A stretch of DNA of 64,000 nucleotides from Piezodorus guildinii (Eukaryota > Arthropoda > Insecta > Hemiptera > Pentatomidae): NCBI GenBank assembly GCA_023052935.1, contig CM041298.1, positions 21,754,871-21,818,870 of the forward strand, written 5' to 3'. The translations under genes were made by a program, and so were the position numbers. Numbering within the stretch: position 1 is the first letter of the stretch; each line of letters starts with the position of its first letter. Of the stretch, positions 43,808 through 54,759 are shown in pieces. The notes under the pieces are model-generated. The model did not search any database and was not told the origin of the DNA. It was given only the letters and a program-made list of their open reading frames with translations.

Positions 43808-44047
43808 TTGAAATCCAAAGAATCTGTTTCAAATATAATCCGTTTTGCCATGTCTGGAAGGAGATCGTTCTCCGGAACTTGGGAATTGGAAAAATGGTCA
43901 CCACGTGTGGACCAAAAGAACTATGTAAGAGTGTTGGAAGGAATCCCTCCAGCGTTAAGAACTGCCTATACCGTTGCTCTGGCTAGGAAGAAAGAGCTGG
44001 ACCGTTCTCACCCAGGAGGTAATTTAGGAAAAACCCGCCGTAAGTAA
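43808..44047 (+). CDS. Hypothetical 79-codon frame in a GC-richer patch
   Basis: The composition of 43830-44045 is less AT-rich than its flanks, and the frame reads FSGTWELEKWSPRVDQKNYV and PPALRTAYTVALARKKELDR, which looks protein-like rather than random. I do not recognise a family. It could be a coding fragment of an unrepresented transposon or an exon remnant. No splice sites were resolved. Confidence 0.25.
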   Translation: MKSKESVSNIIRFAMSGRRSFSGTWELEKWSPRVDQKNYVRVLEGIPPALRTAYTVALARKKELDRSHPGGNLGKTRRK

Positions 44048-44756
44048 AGATGTGACCAACGTATGATTCCATCAAAGGCGATGGGGGAGAAACCATAGTT
44101 TTAGCTCTAGGGTGTGAAGGGTTTAAAACAAAAAATCTGGTGCGCGCTCACACAACCAGCAATTTATTTGTAGAAGCCGTGCCACATGACTTCAAAGAGG
44201 TTAAGTAAAGTCGGTTTGCCAATGTAATTCATCTTTGATTTTTATATAAATTTAATTTTCCCCATATTTTCGATAAGTGTTTTCAGTTTAATTATTCATG
44301 ATTTTTCTCAATAGTATTTTCGAATTATAAATGTATTTTAAGTGCAATGGCAAACCAATTATTACCTTCCTAAGAACCATATCAATTCTTTCACAATTGT
44401 TATTGACTAATAAAGGTATACATATAGTGTAACTTACAGATTGAAATAATTAGTAAGAAAAGTTGCTCACATTTGATGTAATAAATCTTTTTTTTTTTTG
44501 TTACGAAAGAAACTGTGTACAATGTTAAATTATTAGCAACACGCCAAATATTTGAAAAGTAGTTCTAAAAGTAAATCTTCACCATCAAGAAGATTTGAAC
44601 TTGATTTGTTGCTTATCTTTACTAAAACATTGATCTTACTGACTGGATATTATACATATATAATATTAATATGTAATAAATGGATATTATACATAATGGC
44701 TCTTAATTCGATGATGGTTTTTCAACTTTTTTTTTTTTAAATTGTTCTATTTAGAA

Positions 44757-45085
44757 AGGGAGCGGCGTGGTCTAATGGATAGAGCGCTAGTCTGCTGTGC
44801 TCCGGGTCCTGGGGTTCGAATCCCGGCTGTGGCAGAATATTATTTATTCTGTTAATTCAGTCGGGGGGAGGGGGGGCGATCCTAGGGTATGGAGACCCTC
44901 CTGGGGCAGACCCAGCCTCTATAAAATGGGTACCCAAAATAATTGGGGAAAAACCTGGCGGCTGAGCGTGATTAAGGCCTAATCACCTCATTGCACTGCC
45001 GTTGACCTTGAAACAGTACGAATCTCTATATGTACTGAGCCCAAGACCGTACCTGTGGTAGTAAAGTTTTTTTGTTTTTTTTAAG
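44757..45085 (+). repeat. SINE-II copy 1 (tRNA-derived)
   Basis: The head 'gagcggcgtggtctaatgga' contains an A-box-like TGGTCTAATGG and, about 45 bp on, a perfect B box GGTTCGAATCC. The acceptor ends do not pair, so it is not a tRNA gene. The body 'tctgttaattcagtcggggg', 'cagacccagcctctataaaa', 'aacctggcggctgagcgtga' and 'gaatctctatatgtactgag' ends in a T-rich tail. The second copy at 48345 shares the whole body. Confidence 0.85.
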
Positions 45086-45396
45086 AAATAATACAATTTG
45101 CCACAATAAATCAACCTAGAGTTTAAGAACGTATGGGTCTCAAAATCTCCAAGATGGCAAATTCAGTTTTATGATAAAAATACTTAGCAACTATTAAATT
45201 AACCTAAAATAAAAATAAAATATAACTTCATTTTTTATTATTGACCATGTTTTATAGCGGAAGTATGCACTTATTATTAAGGAATTAAAAAGCTCTAAAG
45301 AAATAACAGATATAGAGGTTAGAAAAAAAAAATCGCCACAAATCGCTATTTGACTATGTTCTTGTATAAAATTAACAAAGTATAGCAATATTGTTG

Positions 45397-46387
45397 CTAG
45401 AGTAACAATATTGTTAGTTAGAATCGGTCATAATTACTCCGAGAGATTTGAGGTGCGATCGGGTTTGAAACAGGGTGACTCCCTTTCACCTGTTTTGTTT
45501 AATATAGCTTTAGAATATGTCATAGAAAAGGTGATGTGTACCGAGAAAGGCTTAAATATGGGTGACGAAGTTCCGGTTTTGGGGTATGCCGATGAATTGG
45601 TACTGCTAGGTGAAGACACGGAAACCATACAACTAAATACAAGTGTGTTAATAAAAACCAGTAAAGAAATAGGTCTCGAATTAAATACCGATAAGACGAA
45701 ATATATGATTAGTAGCAGAAATGGTGGCGATCTTGATGATATTAATATTTCAGGTCATACTTTTGAACACGTAGAGAAATTCAAGCATTTAGGTTCAATG
45801 ATAACAAGAAAAAATGAAATCCAGGAAGAAATAAAGTCCCGGTTAAAGGTAGGAAATGCGTGTTATTATTCAGTTGCTATATTACTTAGTTCGCGGCTTC
45901 TGTCTAAAAACTTAAAGGTTAGAATTTATAAAACTGTTATTCTTCCGACGGTTCTCTACGGATGTGAAACGTGGCCGCTTACTTTGAAGGATGAACAACG
46001 GCTCAAGGTTTCCGAAAATAAGGTACTGCGTAAAATATTTGGTCCGAAGACAGATGAGGCCACTGGGGAGTTTAGAAGGTTGCACAACGCGGAATTGCGG
46101 AGTTTGTACCCTGTGAATATAATTGAGTTTATAGCATCGCGGAGACTCAAATGGGCGCGTATAGTTGTTGGGTTCGGTGAGGAACGGATTTCGAGAAAGT
46201 TGGTATTCGCTGAACCGACTGGTAGGCGTCCGAAAGGTAGGCCGAAGCGTCGATGGGAGGATTGCATTAAGGCTGATCTCGGGGGCTTGTGCTTGACCGG
46301 TGAACATTGGACGAGTCTGTGCAGGCGAAGTTTGGTGGTATAGGCATCGAACCTTCGGGTTCGGTAAGCCTATTATTATATTATTAT
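45397..46387 (+). mobile_element. RTE-type LINE copy RTE1, 5'-truncated, 14-bp TSD
   Basis: The perfect TSD tagcaatattgttg is at 45383-45396 and 46388-46401. The first ~16 bp (ctagagtaacaatattg) look like filler derived from the target, after which family sequence begins. The 3' end is 'ttcgggttcggtaagcctat' with short tta repeats. It has the longest open frame of the window and few defects, so it is probably a recent insertion. Confidence 0.85.
45411..46343 (+). CDS. RTE reverse transcriptase, C-terminal 310 aa, catalytic YADD changed
   Basis: The frame is uninterrupted from within the RT palm to the natural C-terminus. It has VRSGLKQGDSLSPVLFNIAL (residues 16-34), then Y59-A60-D61-E62 where the RTE2 copy has YADD. 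The second catalytic Asp is therefore replaced by Glu, which should abolish or strongly reduce activity. HVEKFKHLGSMI, LPTVLYGCETWPLTLKDEQR, NIIEFIASRRLKWAR and EPTGRRPKGRPKRRW follow. The start is set by truncation, not by a real initiation codon. N-terminal endonuclease and fingers are missing. Confidence 0.85.
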   Translation: MLVRIGHNYSERFEVRSGLKQGDSLSPVLFNIALEYVIEKVMCTEKGLNMGDEVPVLGYADELVLLGEDTETIQLNTSVLIKTSKEIGLELNTDKTKYMISSRNGGDLDDINISGHTFEHVEKFKHLGSMITRKNEIQEEIKSRLKVGNACYYSVAILLSSRLLSKNLKVRIYKTVILPTVLYGCETWPLTLKDEQRLKVSENKVLRKIFGPKTDEATGEFRRLHNAELRSLYPVNIIEFIASRRLKWARIVVGFGEERISRKLVFAEPTGRRPKGRPKRRWEDCIKADLGGLCLTGEHWTSLCRRSLVV

Positions 46388-46630
46388 TAGCAATATTGTT
46401 GGCTTATAAATAATTAAACTGACGATATAAGAAGTCCGTCTTAGTTTAATATTACCATAGGGATGTTTTTGTAAAATACATGATAATTATTTGTTATCTG
46501 TGATTTTAGTGACGTTTCCGGAAACGATGACGTGCTTGCGAAATCATGCAAGTGTTCTCTAAATGACGAAATAAATGCAGTTTAGCTTTAAAAAATCATA
46601 AGTGAAATGTTCTCTTTTTTCTTTTCTTCT

Positions 46631-46939
46631 GTTTTCTTGTTGTTTATTCGTTTAACGTCACTTTTATGCAACTATGGCTAATCGGATGATGCTACCGTAG
46701 GAGTCCTAAATTTTGCCTATCAAAGTTTAATTAGGATAATAATAATTAAATAGGATAATAATTAGGACTGTTTAACGAGTACCTGAATTCGCACAGGCTC
46801 AGGATCACCTTTTAACGTCTCCTCCGAAGAACGGCACAACTGACGGCATTTTAATGGAAGTAAAAAATCCTAGGGTCACCCGCATGTTTGAACCCGCGAC
46901 CTTTGGTATAGCCTAGCCACTACGCTATGGATTACCTCT
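46631..46939 (-). repeat. SINE-I copy, nearly complete
   Basis: The minus strand starts with 'ccatagcgtagtggctaggc' (A box) and a B box GGTTCAAACATG (mutated), then the body, and ends 'gttaaacgaataaacaacaa'. It has a local duplication of 'aattaggataata' in the body. A probable 10-bp TSD cttttcttct lies at 46621-46630 and 46940-46949. Confidence 0.8.
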
Positions 46940-47324
46940 CTTTTCTTCTTATTCTTTTTTTCAAAGGTTCATGTTTACGTTTAATTTTAACATTGTATTC
47001 TATTGGGGTTAGATCTTACGGTATGCTTTAGATCTATCCTTCAGCACAATTTTTCTTCACCCTGTTTTATTTTTTTTCAGCCTCATGACACTATACAATG
47101 CTAAAATAAATGAAACATTTCTGACAAACCACGTTAGGACAATATGCAATAAATTAATTAACAAATATTTATTACAGATATCACTTGGGTAAGTAATTAA
47201 TGTTTCCGAAATGACCGTTCATGACATATTTCAGTTAAAAGCGCTTTTTTTAAAACGGCAGCTATCTTTTACGAAATGTTTGGCTTGGTTAGTGTAAAAT
47301 ACTTGACATTACTTAGGTTTTTTT

Positions 47325-47871
47325 ATTTTTTTTTTTTTTTTACAACTGTAGTTATAATAAACAAAATAAGTAAATGGGCTAATTACAATTATGGGCTTGA
47401 AAATGTCTTGTGAAGAACTACCCAGTGGTAGCACTTCAATGTCAATTTAATTTAATAGGTCTCATGGCCATTGTCTTTTTGATCGCGTCGGAGGGCTGTC
47501 AGGAATAGATGGGTAAGTTGCGTACAAGAGGATTTGTGTGGGTCAGGAGTTTGGAATTAAAAGAGACATATCTGTTTCGGGATAGTTCTGCGACAAATGG
47601 GATATTTAGGTCATTATGGATGATTTTATTCGTAACGAAATTAGGAGTATTGGGGATTTTGGATTGTAAGAAATGAATACGAGAGGAATTCGATGGTCTG
47701 CTGATGGTAACGTAAATGAGCTTTTTGTAATAAACTGGAAGTTTTGAACGTTTGTCGAGTAAGTGTTGTAGTAATCTGTATCTACGGGCAGTTTCTTGTC
47801 GTTTATGTCTCGTATGAGGATTCCATGTAAGACGTTTGTCAAGATGGAGTCCTAGTTATCGGATATATTTA
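47325..47871 (-). pseudogene. Jockey-type LINE copy J6
   Basis: The minus strand begins LGLHLDKRLTWNPHTRHKRQ-like (47870), continues through DKRSKLPVYYKKLIYVTISR, PSNSSRIHFLQSKIPNTPNF and VTNKIIHNDLNIPFVAELSR, and ends near NPPTRSKRQWP. The 3' UTR carries 'acccagtggtagcacttc..tacaactgtag' and a poly(A) (T-run 47325-47341). Several frameshifts. Confidence 0.75.
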
Positions 47872-48109
47872 AGTTAAGCTCGAAATAGATAAGTTGTATG
47901 ATGAATTATCTAAAAGTTACATCAATATTGTACAAAATTAAAAAAAAAAAAATGTCCCTGTTTTTGATTTTTATATATATTATTATTTGCTTATATGTAA
48001 TTATCTTATAAAATTGTTTGTAGTTAACTTAAAATATTGTATTAGTATTATTAGTTTAGGGCTAAAATAACCTTTATGGTTGAAAAGCCTTTAAGTTACA
48101 AAATAAAAA

Positions 48110-49207
48110 TAAATATTTCATAAGCTTTTATGCTGGAGATGTTACTGCAACTTTTATCATCATAATCTGGAAACCAAAAGAGCCACTTAATATCATGCAT
48201 ATTGCACATTTTCTCAAATTGAGCACCAGCCAATTAACTTTAAACTGTGAATTTTAAATCTTTTTACAATTAAAAAAAAAAAAAAGCTGTGACGAATTAA
48301 AAAACTCTGTGTATTGATGTAAATTAATGAGCTTTGATGAGATGTTAGGAGCGGCGGGGTGTAGTAGATAAAGCGAGTCTACTGTGATCAAATCCGCTGT
48401 GACTGAATATTGTTTATTCTGTTAATTCGGCGGGGGCGACCCTAGGTATAGAGACCTCTGGGGCAGACCCAGCCTCTATAAAGTAGGTACCCAAAAATGG
48501 GGAAAACCTGGCGGCTGAGCGTGATCTCGGCCGAATTACCTCATTGATCGGCCGTTGGGCAAGAAACAGTACGAATCTCTATATGTACTGAGTCCAAAAC
48601 TCTTATGGGTTGTAGTGGTACAGGTTTTTTATTTTTATTTTATTTATTTATTTATTATTTTTTTGTTATTCAATTACTATCACTACATGAAACTTACATT
48701 CATTTTCGTCAATTGCAACAGTGACAATGATCATTAGGTTCCAAAGATCTAATCTAACCCTACATGGGTTGTAACCTACATCTCATCCAAAAAGAACCCT
48801 TTATGGTTTTTTTTTTTTAGATGAGATGGAGGTTTTGTTCTGATTGAAATATTCTGGCGGTGATTAAATGACGTTATTTGCAACAAAAAAAAAAATTCTC
48901 TAAAATACATTTAATTGTGTTTTTTTTTTTTATAAGAAATAAATAAGTATTGAAGAGAAATGTATAAATACCTAAAATAATTCCATAAAGAGTGTTTTCA
49001 AACACTAGGTTTTACATGGTAATGAATAGTGACAAACTAAAACTAAGTGATAGTTGATGAAAATCATTTCTATTTATTTATTCTAAAATATTTTTTTCCA
49101 TAAAAAGAACTTCTTTTTTTTTTTTTTTTTTATATATTTTGATTTTTATTTTAAAATTAATTTCAACTAGAAAGCTAAATGAAAGCCGTGTGTTGGGCGC
49201 AAAAGAT
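48110..49207 (-). mobile_element. Element A copy, old, split by SINE-II
   Basis: The head region at 49207 is altered (TCTTTTGCGCCCAACACACG). The core continues to 48829, then after the SINE-II insertion (48345-48819) resumes at 48344 and runs to 48110. Divergence is high throughout. Confidence 0.65.
48345..48819 (+). repeat. SINE-II copy 2 with long 3' segment
   Basis: The head 'aggagcggcggggtgtagta' is diverged (B box damaged), while the body matches 44830-45060 closely. After the T-rich tail, about 150 bp of other sequence follow before a second T-run. The 9-bp direct repeat gatgagatg at 48336-48344 and 48820-48828 marks the insertion in element A. Confidence 0.75.
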
Positions 49208-49209
49208 TT

Positions 49210-49935
49210 TTCACTTGAAAGATGACGAAGTAACATAAACAATATGGAGGAAAACAATTTTATTTCATTAAGTTTTATTACTCTATAAATTTTCCTGTCA
49301 TAACAGTCAATTTCACATACTTTTTTTTTCTATTGTTTCAGGGTCTACAAGGACTTTTTTTTTTATTATAAAAATATTCCGCCTGCCACCTCAGATCAGA
49401 TCAGATTCCTATCTCGTTTAATAACAGTGCACAGCCTTTCAATTATAACTCGGATAGGAGCTTCTTCTCTTTTGCAAGGACGAGCTGCTACCGATTCTGG
49501 TTTTCCCAGTTTAATCCTTATGCAAGCTGGAAAACCGGGAGATTGTGACTGAAAATCAGTTTTAAAACTTCACGGTAATAAATTTTGTATATATTAGATA
49601 TAAATATATTATTTTCAATGATGTAATAGAAATTAAATTAACGTAATCTTATAAATGCAATCTTGAAGCACGTGCGGTAATAAGGCAATTATTCATATTT
49701 GTATACAATAAAAACAAAAAGAAAAATTATTTTGCAATGTTTTAATAACAATGAGAAACATAATTAGTTTGGAATTAATTAAAGTCCCTCAAAGAATCAA
49801 ATGACAGACATTCTGATTCTATACGGCATGTACATTAATAGTTAGCAGCAGTGATAAATATACCACAATGACACTAATAAATATCTCGAATATTTTTACT
49901 TTTACTTACCTACATATGCAGAGGTTATTACAGAT
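49210..49935. other. AT-rich stretch, nothing identified
   Basis: No repeat match; a short GC-richer patch at 49380-49550 has no frame of note. Confidence 0.35.
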
Positions 49936-49936
49936 T

Positions 49937-50371
49937 TTTTTTTTTTTTTTTTTTTTAAACATTTTACTGATATTTACAACTGTACATATAACATATACAA
50001 CAAGTAAATGGGCTAATTTACACTTATGGGCGTGATAATGCCTAGTGAAGAAACTACCCAGTGGTAGCACTTCAATGTCAATTTAATTACAGTAGGTCTC
50101 GAGGCCATCGTCTTTTCTATCGCCTCGGAGGGTAGTCAGGAATAGATGGGAATGATAAGTTGCGTACAAGAGGATTCGTGTGAGTTGGGAGTTTGGAATG
50201 AAAAGAGGAATATCTGTTTCGGGTTAGTTCTGCGACAAATGGGATATTTAGGTCTTTATGGATGATTTTATTCGTAACGAAATAATTAGCATTTAGGATT
50301 TTGCGAAGGATTTTGGATTGTAACGATTGAATGCGAGAGGAATTAGATGGTTTAGTTGAGCCCCAAAGATC
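49937..50371 (-). pseudogene. Jockey-type LINE copy J7, 3' end
   Basis: Starts at LWGSTKPSNSSRIQSLQSKI (50371) and runs through VTNKIIHKDLNIPFVAELTR, then the terminal 'PPRR' segment near 50120 and the 'acccagtggtagcacttc' 3' UTR to a poly(A) (T-run 49937-49958). It shares the J6 subfamily 3' end. Confidence 0.75.
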
Positions 50372-50407
50372 AATAATAATAAATAATAAAATTTTATTTT
50401 AATTATA

Positions 50408-50622
50408 TTTACCGTTACAAATAAAATCATCCATAATGACCTAAATATCCCATTTGTCCCAAAACTATCCCGAAACAGATATGTCTCCTTAACTCTAAAC
50501 TCCCAACGAATCTTGTACGTAAATTGTCATTCACATATATTTCTGATGACCCTCCGAGGCGATCGAAAAAGACAATGGCCTCGAGACCTATTAAATTAAA
50601 TTGACATTCAAGTGCTACCATT
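50408..50622 (+). pseudogene. Jockey-type LINE copy J8, internal piece, inverted to J7
   Basis: Starts 'aaataaaatcatccataatg' (TNKIIHNDLNIPFVP) and ends in the 'ttgacattcaagtgctacca' 3' UTR without a poly(A). It lies head-to-head with J7 from the same subfamily, so the pair may be an inverted duplication of one insertion. Confidence 0.65.
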
Positions 50623-50624
50623 TA

Positions 50625-51560
50625 TCAAATTCGTTCAACTTAAATTTTTAGCTATTTTTTATCAATAGATATAAAATGACATATCTACTAAATTAAAAAA
50701 AAATTAGACATTTATTCCTGTCATACTATTATTTTTATTTTCGTCAATTTAGTTGAAACAGTTGCTGTAACATCTGAGGCAAACATACACTCTTATAAAA
50801 CATGAAATTTAAGTCTCATACCCCTCACACAAGACTGAAACGACAAGAAACTGCACGACGTTTTCGACTTCTTCAACACTTACTAGACAAACGTTCTAAT
50901 CTTCCACTTAACTACAAAAGACTCATCTACATGACTATCATAAGGCCGATATGGACTTACTGAGTGGAGCTTTGGGGCTCTACTAAACCATCGAATTCTT
51001 CCCGTATCCAATCCCTACAATCCAAAATCCTTCGTAAAATCCTAAATGCTCCTCATTTTGTCACGAACAAACTTATCCATAAAGACCTCAACGTTCCGTA
51101 TGTTGCTGATTTGGCCCGATCTAGATACCATTCCTTTCATGACAAACTCCATTCCCACCCTCATCCTCTTGTTTCAATACTTTCTTCCTCCTCAATTCCT
51201 GACAATCCTCCGAGGCGTCTGAATAGAAGATGGCCTCGAGACCTTCTAGTGTAGAAAAGCACAGGAGTGCTGCCATTGGGTAGTTCTTCTTCAAGTTTGT
51301 ATCACGCCATTTAATTTTTGTCACATTTACTTGTTGTACCTTGAAGTACAGTTGTAAATTTCAATAAATGATGTTAAAAAAAAAAAAAAAAAGTCTCATA
51401 CAACTTCTGGTTTTCACTTACAACAAACACACACACACAATTTTGAAGGCCTTGGTCTCTTAAATTTGGCCTCAGGAGATTCTAAAGTCTCTAAATGGTG
51501 GAAACAAGAATAAAAAAAACTTCACTATCGCAATACTCATTAAATAACTGAGTGAAAGTA
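50625..51560 (+). mobile_element. Element A copy, old, split by Jockey J9
   Basis: It begins within the core ('tttatcaaattcgttcaact'), is interrupted at 50822-51390, then continues through a short (CA)n (51427-51440), the 3' block and a damaged terminus with GAGTGAAAGT at 51551-51560. Highly diverged. Confidence 0.7.
50822..51390 (+). pseudogene. Jockey-type LINE copy J9 with 11-bp TSD
   Basis: 5'-truncated at 'ccctcacacaagactgaaac' (HTRLKRQETARRFRLLQHLL), then DKRSNLPLNYKRLIYMTIIR and WTY*VELWGSTKPSNSSRIQ with one in-frame stop. DLNVPYVADLARSRYHSFHD and NPPRRLNRRWPRDLLV (stop at 51254) follow. The tail is poly(A). The TSD aagtctcatac lies at 50811-50821 and 51391-51401. Confidence 0.85.
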
Positions 51561-52183
51561 AAGAAGAAAAAAAAAATTATAAATTATTGTTACAACATTT
51601 CATCAATATCATGTTTCAATTGAAATCCGTTACCATCTTATATTATTTAACTTTTGTTTAATAAATAAAATTTATTAAATTTTAACTTTAACATTTTCAA
51701 ATTGATTTATACCAAGTAAAGTAAGAAAACGTCAGGCGTTGCACACATTTTTTAAAATATATTTTAATTTTTTATACAAGTATTATAATATATTAAAAAT
51801 ATGGAATAATTAGCCAATACAAAATTATGCCCGTAAATCATCCAACGAAGGAAAATTGATCGTTACTTCTTATAATTATGTCACATATGTTAAAGAAAAA
51901 AAAATAATAATAACCGGTCTATTTCGTCATCACAAGACTTGTTCCATTAATTTCCTCGTTTTCCGAGAATACAAATAATTGATCCGATCTCTAGCAATAA
52001 ATTAAAAAAAATTATGGCTGTCTTCTCGTACAAAATATAAGTTTCTTGGGCATAGTGATCACTACAACTAATAAAGTATTACTGTTTAATGCTTTTGGTG
52101 CATTGTTATTGATAAAATAAGAAATTTAATGTTACTATATAACTATAATGGGTTCTTAAAAATTTACAAGATATAGTATACTG

Positions 52184-52430
52184 TGTGTTTATTCTTTTAA
52201 AATCATTTCATGCTACTATAACCAGTCGGCCAATGCTACAGTTGGAGTCTTAAAGTTCGTTTATCCATATTTAATAAGGTTAGAGATCTTTATCGAATAC
52301 CTGAAATCGTACAACCCCGGAAACATCATTTTACGTCCACTTCTAAGGAAGGCACATCTCTTACTCTCTTTGAAAAAAAATCTAGAACCATCTGTCGGGT
52401 TTGAACCTGCGACCCAGGGTCTGGCGCATC
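52184..52430 (-). repeat. SINE-I copy, diverged
   Basis: Body 'gctactataaccagtcggcc' through 'gggtttgaacctgcgaccca' with a good B-box-like GGTTCAAACC on minus. The tRNA-like 5' end beyond it is lost. Confidence 0.7.
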
Positions 52431-52907
52431 ATCAAGCTTCTATTAAGCCTTCTTCAAATAAACATTTCATCAATGGCTAAGTCCATTGTCGTGTCAGTTA
52501 AATTCGTTTCGAAAACGCCAATGAAGAGTCCGTATATTTTGGTTTTTGTAAGTCAGTATGTAGGGTTTTGATGTTTACGTGCACAGATGCTGCAGTTATG
52601 GGTCTTAAAATTTTTAATTTAAATGATTGTAGTACTTCTTAAATGATTCTTTTAAGTATATACAGTTTTGATTAAAGGTAAACATACAATAAATAAATAA
52701 GATTAAGACTTAAATGAAGATGCTCGTTCAATGCCAGGACTCCAATAGTATCATTTTCGAAAGGTCTCCAGACCCTGTCCTTCTAGGAGGATTAAACGGG
52801 TGACTGGAACTGATTAGGGTTCTGATGAAATTTTAATAATAAAGGATATACAATCTAATGTATCTAATATTTAAAAAAAAAAATACATGTTCACCTAATT
52901 AATACAA

Positions 52908-53108
52908 AAATGGCTAATCAGACGATGCCACAGTGGGAGTCCTAAATTTTGCCTATCTAGGTTTAATTAGGATAAGAATCTTTAACGAGTACCTGACATC
53001 GCCATTTTACGTTTCCATTAAAGGACGGACTAACCAAAAATTTTTTATTCCTCCTTAAAATTCAGAAAGCCATTTCCCAAGTTTGAGCCCGCGACCTTAG
53101 GGGAAAAT
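52908..53108 (-). repeat. SINE-I copy, partial
   Basis: From 'aatggctaatcagacgatgc' to 'aagtttgagcccgcgacctt'. An internal deletion lies between 'gacatcgc' and 'cattttacg'. Head and tail ends are missing. Confidence 0.7.
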
Positions 53109-53467
53109 TCTAAAACTAGATATGAAATAGAGATTTTTTATTATCCATTTGTAACAACTAACGTCAATGAAACAACGAAAAATAATGTTAGGAAAAACTA
53201 ATTAAAAGTAACAAATCATAAAAATTGATCTAAGACTATATAGAAATGAGGATAAGATCCAAGTTCCTAATATAGACAATTGAATTATACGTTGATGTAA
53301 TAAGTATAATCAAAACCGTAAGGGCCGTTTAATAGAAAAATTGGATATATCAGTACTACAAAGAAGTACCGAATAAATTGAATTGGGCAAAAATCATTTT
53401 CCCAATGTATTGTACTCTCCGTATTATGCCTATGCTGTTAAAATACGTATTTTTATTTTAGAGTTAA

Positions 53468-53750
53468 ATTTTGGCCCGTTACAGATATACCTCTTTTCAT
53501 TCCAAACTCCCTCCCTGCTTACTCAAACCCGCTTATCACTAGTTCCAATCCTTGCTTCCTCTTCAATTCCTGACAATCCGCAGAGGCGTCTGAAAATAAG
53601 GTTGCCTTGAGACCTTCTTGTTGAGATTCACTACTAAAGTGCTGCCAATGGGCAGTTTCTCTTCACGTTTTTTAAATTTATTTCACCATTAAGTAGCATA
53701 TTTACTTGTTTTATTATCATATACAATTGTGAATTTCCATTAAAAAAATA
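53468..53750 (+). pseudogene. Jockey-type LINE copy J10, 3' end
   Basis: Starts 'ttggcccgttacagatatac', matching the J3 segment at 28681. It then matches 56878-57095 almost exactly ('tccaatccttgcttcctctt', 'aataaggttgcc', 'tagcatatttacttgtttta'). Two Jockey subfamilies are joined around 53540. Confidence 0.75.
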
Positions 53751-53754
53751 TATA

Positions 53755-53760
53755 TATATT

Positions 53761-53847
<87 letters not shown>
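53755..53847. repeat. A-run and (TA)n tract
   Basis: An A-run at 53761-53777 and about 70 bp of TA repeat separate the J10 3' end from the inverted arm beginning at 53852. Confidence 0.9.
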
Positions 53848-53851
<4 letters not shown>

Positions 53852-53852
<1 letters not shown>

Positions 53853-54258
53853 GGAGTGGAGTTTTTCAGGCAAGGAGTGATACCTGGTACGGGCCTAATC
53901 AGCTACATATAAGGATTTGAAAATACTTGATTTTGAAAATTGATGATTAAAAATTGAATTTCCGATTCGATTAAAAAACAAATCCTCTGAATGTAACTTG
54001 ATTATAAACATTTTATTTTATTAAAATAAATCACCAAAAAAAATATTTTAAAAAAATACTGAATTTTATGAAAGAAAGAATCATGTTCATAAGTATGGCG
54101 GAAAAATTATTGTAATAAATAAAAAATAATAACAACTATATAAAGGTAAAAAAAGTATGTTTAAAGACAATTCTAAGTAGAGGAAAACTAAAATAAATAG
54201 AAAGGATCAAACCTACTTGATATTTAAGATCATTCAATTTAGTGCTTCTCTTTCTCTT
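53852..54258 (-). repeat. Left arm of a foldback duplication (partner 56131-56873)
   Basis: 53852-53914 is the reverse complement of 56813-56873 (Jockey sequence). 53943-54258 is the reverse complement of about 56131-56457 (non-LINE sequence containing 'caagtaggtttg', 'cttagaattgtc'). The left arm lacks the 355 bp of Jockey sequence (56458-56812) present in the right arm. Confidence 0.85.
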
Positions 54259-54269
54259 TTTTTAATTTT

Positions 54270-54364
54270 TATTACTTTATCATTATTGGCTGTATATATT
54301 GTATGAATGTGTACTACATCTCTATTACTACTGTTCATTATGCAACAAATTGTAATATTTCTCA

Positions 54365-54406
<42 letters not shown>

Positions 54407-54431
54407 TTATTTAATGTACATATATATTATA

Positions 54432-54478
<47 letters not shown>
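54270..54478 (+). repeat. J1-type Jockey 3' tail, poly(A) and (TA)n
   Basis: 54280-54366 matches the J1 3' UTR end (attgtatgaatgtg..caaattgtaatat), followed by about 34 As (54367-54400) and TA repeats (54421-54478). Confidence 0.7.
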
Positions 54479-54481
<3 letters not shown>

Positions 54482-54518
54482 AACTAACGAGTTAATAATT
54501 AGATAAATAAATAAAAAA

Positions 54519-54755
54519 CATACGCTTATCCGTGACCTCTCCTCCATATCTATTCCCGACAACCCACCGAGGTACCTTAAAAGAAGATGGCCAAGAGACC
54601 TGCTACCATAAATTAGACATGGGAGTGCTACCACCAATGGGTAGTTCTTCACAGGACTACCATATATTCTAATCTTGTATCAATCCTATTTACTTATTGT
54701 ATTGATTTAATACAATTGTAAATTTCTTTCAATAAATAAAGTTAAAAAAAAAGAA
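54519..54755 (+). pseudogene. Jockey-type LINE copy J11, last ~235 bp
   Basis: Decodes to LIRDLSSISIPDNPPRYLKR, RWPRDLLP and a stop, then the J3-type 3' UTR 'gggagtgctacc..acaggactacca', 'acaattgtaaatttctttca' and an A-run. It immediately follows 54478-54518, a segment that recurs at 57139-57190. Confidence 0.75.
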
Positions 54756-54759
54756 GAGT

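Noticed and set aside
44757..44832. Possible tRNA gene (A-box-like and perfect B box)
   Set aside because: The acceptor strands do not pair and the anticodon arm cannot form. The sequence continues into a ~300-bp body repeated at 48345, so it is a SINE head.
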